A stretch of DNA of 64,000 nucleotides, taken from Paraburkholderia sp. BL9I2N2. Its GTDB lineage: Bacteria > Pseudomonadota > Gammaproteobacteria > Burkholderiales > Burkholderiaceae. The first letter of the stretch is position 1, and the number at the start of each line of letters is the position of its first letter. The notes under the pieces are model-generated. The model made no database searches, was not told where the DNA came from, and saw only the letters and a program-made list of their open reading frames with translations. The stretch lies in NCBI RefSeq assembly GCF_004339745.1, contig NZ_SMGP01000001.1:3906001-3970000 (forward strand). The letters are read 5' to 3'. Shown here piece after piece: positions 34,508 to 43,026 of this stretch. The position numbers and the translations under genes were made by a program.

Positions 34508-35270
34508 GAGTTCCTCGCTTCTAGTCAAAGTTTGCCCAAGACCTTTGCCTTTGCACCGTCACCGACTAACGCAAAGGTACAAATCCTCGGGTTGGGCGCC
34601 AGCGTAACAACACCGGCATGAAGACGCAACGTCTGGGGCCTTAAACCAAGGAATTTTCGGCGTAGAAGTTAATAAAGCGGTGACCTGTACTCTGCCTGAG
34701 GGACATTCGGCCAGTGAAATCCTACGGACCGTGGCTTCGAGTGGGGACCTTAGTGATGGCCGAACCATCGAACCGACCTGCTCTCTGGCAGTTAGACGTC
34801 ACCTGCGACGCGCTTTAGCTTGACGTTTCGACACGGCTTTTATCCTTGAAATAGCGTGGCTCTGTTGGCCGCCCGCCAACGCGGCAGACACGATGGAGAT
34901 GGAAAACGACGCCGACGGACGAAATCACGGTATAAACGTTCGGGCTGTCCGGCTTCCCATGCCCGTCCCACACCATACTGCCAGCGGCGCCTTCGATTGC
35001 TTCGGCCGCTTCGCCACCGCAATGGTCGCTGTGCGCCGGACGACCTGATGCCCGACGTGATGAAGGTTGGTGGCGTAACCGGCTGGATGCGAGTCGCTGC
35101 GATGCCGCAGGCGAACGGGCTATCCGAACGCCGCTCGACCGTACCGATAGACTGGGTCCTATCGAGGGTGGATGAGCATGTGGCAGCTATCTATTCGGCC
35201 ATCCAGCTAGAAGTAGCGCACTGCATCTTGTGCATGGCATAGTGCCGGCATCTCAACTACGGAGGTGCGA
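34508..35270. other. Long intergenic region, no supported gene
   Basis: In 763 bp between the divergent HU and H-NS genes I see no convincing gene. The plus-strand frame at 34856-35242 is Arg/His-rich with no ribosome binding site. The stretch must hold both promoters. GGAGG at about 35260 serves the H-NS start. Confidence 0.4.
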
Positions 35271-35366
35271 ATGACGCCCTTGGAATCCTTGCAAGCAAAA
35301 ATCCAAAAACTGCAGAACCAAGCAGACGCACTCATCGCGAAGAAGTCGAGCGCTGTTATCGAATAG
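35271..35366 (+). pseudogene. Severed N-terminal part of the H-NS-family gene (ends in amber codon)
   Basis: ATG 35271 behind GGAGGTGCGA encodes 31 residues of an H-NS oligomerisation helix (LESLQAKIQKLQNQADALIA, KKSSAVIE) and then TAG at 35364-35366, where relatives have Lys or Gln. The same frame continues directly with IRELMSTHGLTTADLD. The amber codon is the only defect. Confidence 0.8.
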
Positions 35367-35375
35367 ATTCGCGAG

Positions 35376-36113
35376 TTGATGTCAACGCACGGCCTGACGA
35401 CAGCTGACCTTGACGCGCATGTTGGCGACAAGAAACGCGGACCGAAAGCCGCAGCTAAATCTGCGGTCGTTGCCAAGCCCTCCGCAGCGAAATATCAGGA
35501 CCCGAAGACAGGGGCTACATGGTCCGGACACGGACGCGCTCCGGGTTGGATTGCGAACGCGAAAGACCGCAGCAGATTCCTGATTGAGGGTAGTGCCGAT
35601 TCAGTTGTCGCTGCAGGCGTGGCAAGTGCGAAGAAGGCCAAGACTGCGGGCAAGAAGGCTTTGTCGTCGGTCAGTGCCGCTGCTGGCACGGGTCAGCCGA
35701 AAGGTCCGCAGCCGGCTAAGTATCGCGACCCGAAGTCCGGCGCGACCTGGAGCGGACGCGGTCCGGCTCCGGCGTGGATGTCTGGCGCCAAGGATAGGGC
35801 GAAGTTCCTGATTGCCGGTACGGAAGCCGTTGCTCCGGTGGCGAAGACGGCCGCTGCCGAGAAAACCGCAGCGAAGAAGGTGGTGACCAGGAAAGCTGCG
35901 GCAGCCAAGACGGCAGTAGCTCCCAAGAAGACTGTCACCACGAAACCTCCTGCCGCCAGCAAGAAGGTTATAGCGCAGAAGGTCGTTGCCTCGCCAGCGA
36001 AGCGTCCGGGCGCGAAGAAGGCGGCTGCCAAGAGGATTGCGGCGGTCAAGGCGCCTGCTGCAAATGCCGATGTCACCGCGGTGCCGGAAGCCTCGGTCGA
36101 ATTGAGCGTGTAA
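35376..36113 (+). CDS. H-NS family protein with two DNA-binding domains
   Basis: From ATG 35376, 245 residues. A short linker (LTTADLDAHVGDKKRGPKAA) leads to two copies of the H-NS C-terminal DNA-binding domain, each with the AT-hook-like loop: YQDPKTGATWSGHGRAPGWI near residue 37 and YRDPKSGATWSGRGPAPAWM near 112. A Lys/Ala-rich tail of about 90 residues follows. The normal N-terminal coiled coil is cut off by the TAG at 35364. Unless that codon is read through, the product would bind DNA at two sites but not oligomerise. Tandem domains plus a histone-like tail are unusual. Confidence 0.85.
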   Translation: MMSTHGLTTADLDAHVGDKKRGPKAAAKSAVVAKPSAAKYQDPKTGATWSGHGRAPGWIANAKDRSRFLIEGSADSVVAAGVASAKKAKTAGKKALSSVSAAAGTGQPKGPQPAKYRDPKSGATWSGRGPAPAWMSGAKDRAKFLIAGTEAVAPVAKTAAAEKTAAKKVVTRKAAAAKTAVAPKKTVTTKPPAASKKVIAQKVVASPAKRPGAKKAAAKRIAAVKAPAANADVTAVPEASVELSV

Positions 36114-36358
36114 TTGAGCGGTTGGCGATTGATGGCAACTGGAGGGAACATACCCGTCTCCCTGGCGTCGGCTTGCACGATTGCCATCAACTTGCCGGCT
36201 TGGTAGTGCGGCGCGGAGGCAACCGCGCTGCAGCGGGAATCTTGACTTGACCGGTTCTATGATAGGGACGCAGTAACTATCGCTAGCGGAGTAAAGCGTC
36301 TGTCCACATCTGCGTACTCCCCTATTTTCTCTCGTTGATTGCCGCCCGGGAGATTGAC

Positions 36359-36679
36359 ATGTGCAACGCGATGAAGGTCGTCAAAGACGCATACACCGCA
36401 TTTGGCCGGGGCGAGGTTCACGCCCTGCTGGCACTCATTGCAGCCACTATCGACTGGCGAGTGGTGGGGCCGGCCAGTCTCCCGTATGCCACGACATGTC
36501 GCACGCGAGCAGAGGTGCAGCGATATTTTGATGACCTTTTCTCGGCTGAAGAAATCACCAAATTCGAACTCCGTGAATTCATCGACGGGGTTGCCAGCTT
36601 CGACCTGGCGATGACGCTCGACGAGAGAGGTCATACCGAGGCGTCGAAGTTCTTGCTCTCCAAACGGAAGGTCCGCTAG
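36359..36679 (+). CDS. SnoaL/NTF2-like protein, short
   Basis: A 106-residue protein whose first 75 residues fit the SnoaL-like (NTF2) fold: VVKDAYTAFGRGEVHALLALIAATIDWRVVGP, then RTRAEVQRYFDDLF and FELREFIDG. The usual second half of the sheet (about 40 residues) is missing; instead the protein ends FDLAMTLDERGHTEASKFLL. It may be a deletion derivative. Family members act as small-molecule cyclases or isomerases or have unknown roles. Confidence 0.6.
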   Translation: MCNAMKVVKDAYTAFGRGEVHALLALIAATIDWRVVGPASLPYATTCRTRAEVQRYFDDLFSAEEITKFELREFIDGVASFDLAMTLDERGHTEASKFLLSKRKVR

Positions 36680-36861
36680 TCAATCGGGTCATTGGCTTCG
36701 ACTTCTCGCAGCATGTCCACAAGCGTTTCTGTGCTCACTTCCAGCCTGATGTTTCCGTCCGATGCTGGCGCAGCGAGAGCAAACCATCGCTCGTTGCGCC
36801 AGAAGGAGGACCAAGCTTCACTCACCTCCGGTGTGCTGTTCATATCCGCCAGCGTTATCAC
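36676..36861 (-). CDS. Small hypothetical protein
   Basis: A 61-residue frame (EAWSSFWRNERWFALAAPASDGNIRLEVSTETLVDMLREVEA) with plausible amphipathic composition. It converges on the SnoaL-like gene and overlaps its stop by four bases. No known family and no clear ribosome binding site. Confidence 0.3.
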   Translation of the reverse strand: MITLADMNSTPEVSEAWSSFWRNERWFALAAPASDGNIRLEVSTETLVDMLREVEANDPID

Positions 36862-37520
36862 TCCCCGCCTCTCGGTCGAGTTGCAGAATTCTCTCTAGCG
36901 TACATCTCTTGTTTTTGTGAATGCCCCTTGGTGAAGTTGAGCCCCGCCTTATCCTGAGTGAGGCCTTCAGACACGTTCCAAAGCATCATGAGATGCCCCT
37001 CGGAGCCAGCGTCGCCCGTCAGCCGTTCGCCTCAGGGCGCTAACTTCGCCACCCTGTCCGGTGTCTCAAGGCTATCCCACAGTACCGGTTGTCCCGCGAC
37101 CGCTGCCGTTGATGTCCGACCAGTCGCGCGGCTGCACCGCGGAGCAGGCAGCAGTATGTATACCGCGCAACAGGGGTGATGATTTCGCATGGGAAGGACG
37201 CACTCGGAATTGTGGCCGCGAGCATTAGAGATTTGGCTGAAAAAAAATTCAGGCGGACTCGCGGCGAGCAGGCGATGGAGGAAAGCTCTACGGAATTTGA
37301 AGAGGTGCGAAACCAGCGAGCAACGTGCAAGTGAACGTCGGAGAGCTGGTTTGCTTTCCTATAGGCCAGTAAAAGAACGGGGGTGCTTCACCATAGGGAA
37401 TCAAGATGTGACGGGTTGCTAGTCTAAGATGAAACAAGGTATTCGTTAATGACAACAGTATTTGCTATCCGGTCACCTTGCCGTGCGCGCGCGGAGAATG
37501 CTGCCGCGGCCGTCTGTCCG
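36862..37520. other. Intergenic region, possible very small ORF only
   Basis: In 659 bp no gene is well supported. A 51-codon plus-strand frame from ATG 37179 to 37334 (MISHGKDALGIVAASIRDLA...) is preceded by AGGGG and could be a small gene, but the spacing is poor. No repeats or terminators were noticed. Confidence 0.35.
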
Positions 37521-37892
37521 TTACCGGCTTTGAAAGTGACGGAAGCGTGCACCTGCAGATTTCAGCCCTGTTTCCCTTTCCCAATGACGAACGCGTGGCA
37601 GCAGCTTCTCTTCGGCGCGTTCGCGGAAGAAGCCTTCAAACAATGGTGCCACGACCTCAGGAGTAGTAGAGTTTCCCCATGGACACTCGACCACGAAGCG
37701 GGAGGCTGAAAATGCCAGCCTGGGCGTCGTCAGTGCGGGCAATTGCCGGATTTCCGTGAAGTAGCTACGGCCGCAGTACCTCAGACGACTGCCCGTCACG
37801 ACCGCATCTTCGGCCATCGGCTTATTGACCAGAGCGAGCTTCTCACGTATCCAACGCGCACGCTGCCGAACCAAGGCTTCCCGACCACACAC
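37521..37892 (-). pseudogene. YgjP-like (DUF45) metallopeptidase fragment
   Basis: A 124-codon fragment of the YgjP/SprT-like DUF45 metallopeptidase family, readable from WIREKLALVNKPM to VRHWERETGLKSAGARFRHFQSR. In the family this is followed by WGSC and then the HExxH zinc site. Here TAA (followed by unrelated sequence) replaces the Trp codon, so the catalytic half is lost. The N-terminal part is also incomplete. DUF45 genes commonly lie beside hsdR, and this relic is downstream of hsdR on the same strand. Confidence 0.7.
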
Positions 37893-38461
37893 CGGCCGCC
37901 GTCATTGCTCCCTGGCTCCCCACTTCTCAAGACTTCTCGCGACGTTTGAGAATTCTCAAGTTCAGTGAGAATTCGTGCAGCGCGTCCTAGTGGCGGGCCT
38001 TCAGTTTGGCGTGAATACCGCGACGAGCTGTTACGTTGCACCGGTCGAGTTGCCTGAGGTCGGGGAGTTGTTGCCAGTATTGAGAGTCGGGTACACCAAT
38101 GCGGACACGGCGGTCGAGCTCACCAGGACGTCCTCATAAACGACTATTACGCCTTTGTTGTCGAGCTCAAACGATAGGCCCCACGCAATCGACTGTACAA
38201 CGTTTTGCTTCGTCGATTAGATGACGCGAAGTTCGCATGACTTTCAGTGCCGACCCACCCATGCCGAGTCGGCCGGCACCTCAGTGCATGCGTGCTCCGA
38301 ACGGGAAGCTCAAGCTCAACAAAACGATTCGGTATTGCTGCTTCCGACCATCCGTAGGGACAAATCGCGCTCAAGGCAAAACGGTTCGTATGTTTGAGAG
38401 CGAGCTACTGCTTGCTTTTCTACTTCATGAATCCAGCATCGAAGCATACTTATCCAGCTTA
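37893..38461. other. Intergenic region downstream of hsdR
   Basis: In 569 bp there is no supported gene. It lies between hsdR and the YgjP-like relic and is probably decayed sequence from the restriction locus. No terminator hairpin was found directly after hsdR. Confidence 0.35.
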
Positions 38462-41400
38462 CTACCGAACAGCCCGCATCAAATCGTCCCCGCTGTCCTT
38501 CTTGAGCAGGTCATACACGACATCCAGGAACAGCCCTCGACTGGTCTCATCACTCAGCAGCCTGGTCGCCAAGGCTTGATGGCTCTGCATCGCCTGTACG
38601 ATGATTTGGACGGCCGCCTGCGGAAGATTGGCCTTCATAGCCTGTTCCTTGGTGTTGTTCTCCACCTGAGCCATGACCTGCTTGTCATCGCGGAGCTTCT
38701 CCGAGACGTGCACTGCAAGAGCCACCTTGTCCTTGTCGCTCATGTCCTTGCCAAAGGCGTTGTTCAACTTCTCGATGAGCTCTTCGAGGTAGGCTTTCTG
38801 CCTGTCGCGACCCTCACGCATCCCATTGTCGGTGATGGGGTCCAAAGTCGGCGTCTCGCCTTCTGGCCCGACACCCGCTAACGCCTTGTCCTTCTTGAGC
38901 CGGTAATGGGTGAGCTTCAGCCCTTCCAGGTCGATTTGGTCAGCTCCTACGCCTCCCAAGCGTTTGCGCAGTAGACGAGCAAATCCGGCGAAGGCCTCGA
39001 GGTCCGGGTCACCAAAGTCAATAAGCTGGGCGATGTACTCGTAGTTACGCACAAACTTGGACAAGCTGGAACTGAAAACCAGGAGCTCGTCGCGTTCCTT
39101 CGAGGCTTCGGAACGGTGAGCATCCGCCTCCTTCTTACCAACCTCATTACCGTCGGCTTCGGCCTGCTCCCATACCTTGTCCCAGTGGTCGATAGCCTTG
39201 GTCAGCTCATCCAGTTTCTTGTTGAAGCGGTCCGTCGCCGGCTGGGTCAGCGTGAACAGTTTCTCGTGTGTGACGTTCCTGTCGACGATAGCGTGAGCAA
39301 AGCTTTCCACCTCTTGATGTTCGTAGAGGTGCATCGCGTCAAGTTTCTGCTTCAGGTCATAGACGACATTGAAGTCCTGCACGTCGGACACCTTGGCATC
39401 GCGGTAGTAGGTCTTGAACGCCGCAAGAATCTCCTCCGGCTCGTTGACGAAGTCGATAACGTAAGTCGTGTCTTTCCCCGGGTAGGTCCGGTTCAGCCGG
39501 GAGAGCGTTTGCACCGCCTCCACGTTTGAAATCTTCTTGTCGACATACATTGCGACCAGCTTGGGCTGGTCAAAGCCCGTCTGGAATTTGTTGGCGACAA
39601 TCATCACCTGAAATTCCGATGTGTCGAACGCCTTACGCATGTCCCGGCCCCGCAGGTCCGGGTTCATGTTGACTTCATTAAACTGGTGGTCCGCGTCCAG
39701 CGAGTCGTCAATCAGCACGCCGGTCTGCTTGTCGAGATTCTGGACATCATTGCTGAACGCCACTATCGCATGCAGGTTCGTGTAACCCTGCGACTCGCAG
39801 TACGCCCTGAACGACCGTTTGTAGGCTACCGCCGACGCGCGCGAACTGGTCACGACCATCGCCTTTGCCTGTCCATTCAGAAGTTTGGCCACGTTTGTGC
39901 GGAAGTGCTCCGTGATGAGCCGCACTTTCTGACCGACGTTCGTCGGATGTAGTGACATCCATTTGGCCAGCGAGCGTCGCCCCGATTTTTCGTCGATTCG
40001 TTCGTGAGTCGCGCTGGCCAGTTCGGAGCCGAGACGGTAAGCGACCTTGTACGAGGTATAGTTCTTGAGCACATCAAGAATGAACCCCTCGTCGATAGCC
40101 TGCTGCATCGTGTACAGGTGAAACGGGACAGGCGGATTTTCGTTCGAGACCGGCAAGGCAGGGTTCTTCGGGCGCCCAAACAGCATCAACGTGCTGTGCT
40201 TGGGCGTAGCCGTGAACGCGAAGTAACTTGCATTGCCCGGGCGCTGGCGGGACGACTGCCACACCGAGAGCTTCTCGTCCTTGGAGAGGTTTTCCCACTC
40301 CTCTTCGCTCTGACCGGTCAACACATAACGTAGGTCATCGGCCGTACTGCCGCCGGTGCTGCTGTGCGCTTCGTCGATGACCACTGCAAAGCGCCGGTCG
40401 CGCAGGCTTTTCTCTTCCAGAATCACTTTTTGTGCGTACGGGAAGGTTTGCAGCGTACAGACAATAATCGGTGTGCCGCCGAGCATCGCTTGAGCGAGCT
40501 GCTGACTCTTCGACAGATTCGACGTCTCGCGGTCAACTGCCTTGACGACACCCGACTGGTGTTCAATCTGGGTGATGGCGTCCTGGAGCTGTTTATCCAG
40601 CACCGTACGGTCCGTCACGACAATGACACTATGGAAGTACGGCTCGCCATCAGAATGGCGCACGCGAATCAACGAATGCGCCGTCCAGGCGATAGTGTTT
40701 GTTTTACCGGAGCCCGCGCTATGCTGGATGCAGTATGGCTGGCCGATTCCTTCGGCGCGTACGGCACCCAGCATCTTCGTAACCGCTTCCCATTGGTGAA
40801 ACCGAGGGAAGATGAGGTTCTCCTTGATGAAGGTGTTGCCCTTGGCGTCCTTGTCTTCTTTCTTCTCCAGCAGGACAAAGCGATGAAAGATACGCAGCCA
40901 ATTGTCCTTCTGGAGAACCCGCGTCCAAAAGTAGCTCACCGGATAGGTCGGTTGACCATCCGGCCCCGGCTCGCCCGGTGGGTTGCCAGCCGCGCCGTCG
41001 TTGCCACGGTTAAACGGCAGGAAGAACGTGGAATCGCCCGCCAGCTTTGTGGTCATGTAGATGAGGCTGTCGCTCATCGCAAAGTGGACGACCGCACCAC
41101 GCTTGAAAGTTAGCAGCGGTTCGGCACGGCCGGTGGACTTGCTCTTGGGCGTGCGGTCCTCCTTGTATTGCCTGATGGCGGCGAAAACCGACTGGGTGAA
41201 ATCGGTTTTGAGCTCGGCCGTGGCCACTGGCAACCCGTTGACACAGAACACCAGGTCGATGGCGTTCTCGTTATCGAGCGAATACCGCACCTGTGGAACC
41301 ACCCGAAAGATATTGCAGGCGTAGCGCTGAGCAACGGTCTCGTTACGGTCATCTTCGGGCAGGCTTTCGCTCATCTTCAGCGTGCCGGCACCGGCCAATT

Positions 41401-41677
41401 GGAAGCCATCGCGCAACACCACCACGGTGCCGCCGTCCTTGGCCTCCAACCCTTTCACGAGCCGGTCGAGCAGAGTCTTCTCGGTGTTTACGCCGTTCAG
41501 GCTTTCTAGCTTTTTCCACGCAGCTTCCTGGCTCGACTTAAGCCACGAGACGACGTCTTCCGGGTAGAGGGCTCGAGCCTTGTCGTACGCCGACGGATTC
41601 CCCACCTTCCAGCCAATGATTTCTAGTTGTTCGACGATATGCCGTTCGAGTTCGCACTCGTGGTGGATGAGGCTCAT
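38462..41677 (-). CDS. hsdR: Type I restriction enzyme, restriction subunit
   Basis: A 1071-residue motor and nuclease subunit. The N-terminal nuclease has the PD-(D/E)xK set: Asp in NAIDLVFCVNG near residue 141 and ExK in TAELKTD near 155-157. The SF2 translocase follows with Walker A QHSAGSGKTNT (about 325), DEAHSS (motif II) and FTATPKHST (motif III); QTLSRLNRTYPGK fits motif VI. The C-terminal region is helical and joins HsdM/HsdS. Its ATG overlaps the hsdS stop by four bases (ATGA). It appears intact. Confidence 0.96.
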   Translation of the reverse strand: MSLIHHECELERHIVEQLEIIGWKVGNPSAYDKARALYPEDVVSWLKSSQEAAWKKLESLNGVNTEKTLLDRLVKGLEAKDGGTVVVLRDGFQLAGAGTLKMSESLPEDDRNETVAQRYACNIFRVVPQVRYSLDNENAIDLVFCVNGLPVATAELKTDFTQSVFAAIRQYKEDRTPKSKSTGRAEPLLTFKRGAVVHFAMSDSLIYMTTKLAGDSTFFLPFNRGNDGAAGNPPGEPGPDGQPTYPVSYFWTRVLQKDNWLRIFHRFVLLEKKEDKDAKGNTFIKENLIFPRFHQWEAVTKMLGAVRAEGIGQPYCIQHSAGSGKTNTIAWTAHSLIRVRHSDGEPYFHSVIVVTDRTVLDKQLQDAITQIEHQSGVVKAVDRETSNLSKSQQLAQAMLGGTPIIVCTLQTFPYAQKVILEEKSLRDRRFAVVIDEAHSSTGGSTADDLRYVLTGQSEEEWENLSKDEKLSVWQSSRQRPGNASYFAFTATPKHSTLMLFGRPKNPALPVSNENPPVPFHLYTMQQAIDEGFILDVLKNYTSYKVAYRLGSELASATHERIDEKSGRRSLAKWMSLHPTNVGQKVRLITEHFRTNVAKLLNGQAKAMVVTSSRASAVAYKRSFRAYCESQGYTNLHAIVAFSNDVQNLDKQTGVLIDDSLDADHQFNEVNMNPDLRGRDMRKAFDTSEFQVMIVANKFQTGFDQPKLVAMYVDKKISNVEAVQTLSRLNRTYPGKDTTYVIDFVNEPEEILAAFKTYYRDAKVSDVQDFNVVYDLKQKLDAMHLYEHQEVESFAHAIVDRNVTHEKLFTLTQPATDRFNKKLDELTKAIDHWDKVWEQAEADGNEVGKKEADAHRSEASKERDELLVFSSSLSKFVRNYEYIAQLIDFGDPDLEAFAGFARLLRKRLGGVGADQIDLEGLKLTHYRLKKDKALAGVGPEGETPTLDPITDNGMREGRDRQKAYLEELIEKLNNAFGKDMSDKDKVALAVHVSEKLRDDKQVMAQVENNTKEQAMKANLPQAAVQIIVQAMQSHQALATRLLSDETSRGLFLDVVYDLLKKDSGDDLMRAVR

Positions 41678-43026
41678 GCGGTCTTCCTCAGGCCTATCTG
41701 GCTCTCAGCCCCGGAAGTGTCCCGGAGGTCTATCTGCCCAGTCACGGCAGCAGTGACAAGCGCCGAGCGACGTTCTCTAATCAGTTCGATGCTGCGCTCC
41801 GTTTTCTCAATAATCGCATCAATCCGAGTCGCTGCTTGTGTCAGTCTTCTCGAGATTATCTCTTGCTCCTCAATAGGCGGAAGAGCCAGCTTCAACGCAT
41901 TGAGAGATTCTCTGTTGATTTTTGGCATCGCAACTCTATCAGCTTCGAGCACCGCGAACGCGGAAAAAGGTTCTGACAACAGAAACCACAAAAGGTACTG
42001 GTTATTGACAGATTCATCACCTCTCAATGGATACATGTCTGCGCTGCACAAGCAATCAACAGGGGCAATGCATGCTTTTCGCAACGCCGGGCGAATCTTG
42101 CTGTAAATGACATCGCCCCCAAGGCATAGATACTTCCCGCTCTCGGCCATTTGCTCCGCTGAAGTTTCTGTGTAAAGAAGCCTTCCTGTGCTGGACTCGA
42201 TATGATTTGGTGCAATCAGCACCATGTCTGAGTAAGGTGGCTCTAGCGGGTTGACTTGTCCTTCCGCAATATACACGCAACGCTGAAAGCTCAATACTCT
42301 CCAGTGCTTGGGTACTTGTCCCAGCCACTCCACCCCTGAATCCTTCGTAGGCGCACTGGGGTCCAGCCCCTTCGTCACCGCATGCGTGATGAGAGCCAGG
42401 CGCTTCTCACGCAGAAGTTCGATGAAGCGGGTCTTCTTCCGGATGAGGGAGTCGAATCGAGCCGATTCAACCTCCAAAAAGTCAACGATTGCCTGTTGTT
42501 CTTCGACACTAGGCAACGCTAACCAAAGATTGGCATATCTTTCTCCGCTGACGTTCTGAATGGTTGCCTGGATAGATGTCTCGCCGATAAATCCCCAGTA
42601 GTATTGGGACTGTGTAATGAACCAACAGTATTTTGGCAGACACGCCTTCTTATCAAGCCGTGCCCGAATCAAGTATCCTGCATAACACGCAGGACCCATT
42701 TCTTGCTTGTAAATGAAACTTTTCCCAACTGTTGCACCACTGCGTGCTAACAAGATGTCGCCACTTCGCAGCATATACGGCGCCGCCGTGGAAGGTGGCA
42801 ATGACTTAAAGGTATCGTCTCTCAACGTACCATCTTCATTCAAGTCAGTGATGCGTATGAACCTCGGATTGCTGCGGTCATCATCTTCCGCAGCTGCGTT
42901 AGCACCGTAGGATAGTTGTTCCGTTATGACTTGTTTCAACCGCAGCACAGCCCAATCCTCAGGCACCTGTCCCAGCCACTCGATGCCGGTGTCCTTATAC
43001 GTGGGGTACGGTTTGTAGTGACTCAT
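41674..43026 (-). CDS. hsdS: Type I restriction enzyme, specificity subunit
   Basis: A 450-residue specificity protein with two target-recognition domains, each preceded by the conserved entry motif: TGIEWLGQVPEDWAVLRLKQV at the start and SGVEWLGQVPKHWRVLSFQR near residue 225. Each TRD is followed by a coiled-coil arm (EQQAIVDFLEVESARFDSLI and EEQEIISRRLTQAATRIDAII). It determines the bipartite DNA target. ATGA overlaps with both hsdM upstream and hsdR downstream show translational coupling. Confidence 0.95.
   Translation of the reverse strand: MSHYKPYPTYKDTGIEWLGQVPEDWAVLRLKQVITEQLSYGANAAAEDDDRSNPRFIRITDLNEDGTLRDDTFKSLPPSTAAPYMLRSGDILLARSGATVGKSFIYKQEMGPACYAGYLIRARLDKKACLPKYCWFITQSQYYWGFIGETSIQATIQNVSGERYANLWLALPSVEEQQAIVDFLEVESARFDSLIRKKTRFIELLREKRLALITHAVTKGLDPSAPTKDSGVEWLGQVPKHWRVLSFQRCVYIAEGQVNPLEPPYSDMVLIAPNHIESSTGRLLYTETSAEQMAESGKYLCLGGDVIYSKIRPALRKACIAPVDCLCSADMYPLRGDESVNNQYLLWFLLSEPFSAFAVLEADRVAMPKINRESLNALKLALPPIEEQEIISRRLTQAATRIDAIIEKTERSIELIRERRSALVTAAVTGQIDLRDTSGAESQIGLRKTA

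Noticed and set aside
34856..35242. 128-codon plus-strand frame between the HU and H-NS genes
   Set aside because: Arg-rich, no ribosome binding site and no protein-like pattern; the region is better read as promoter DNA.
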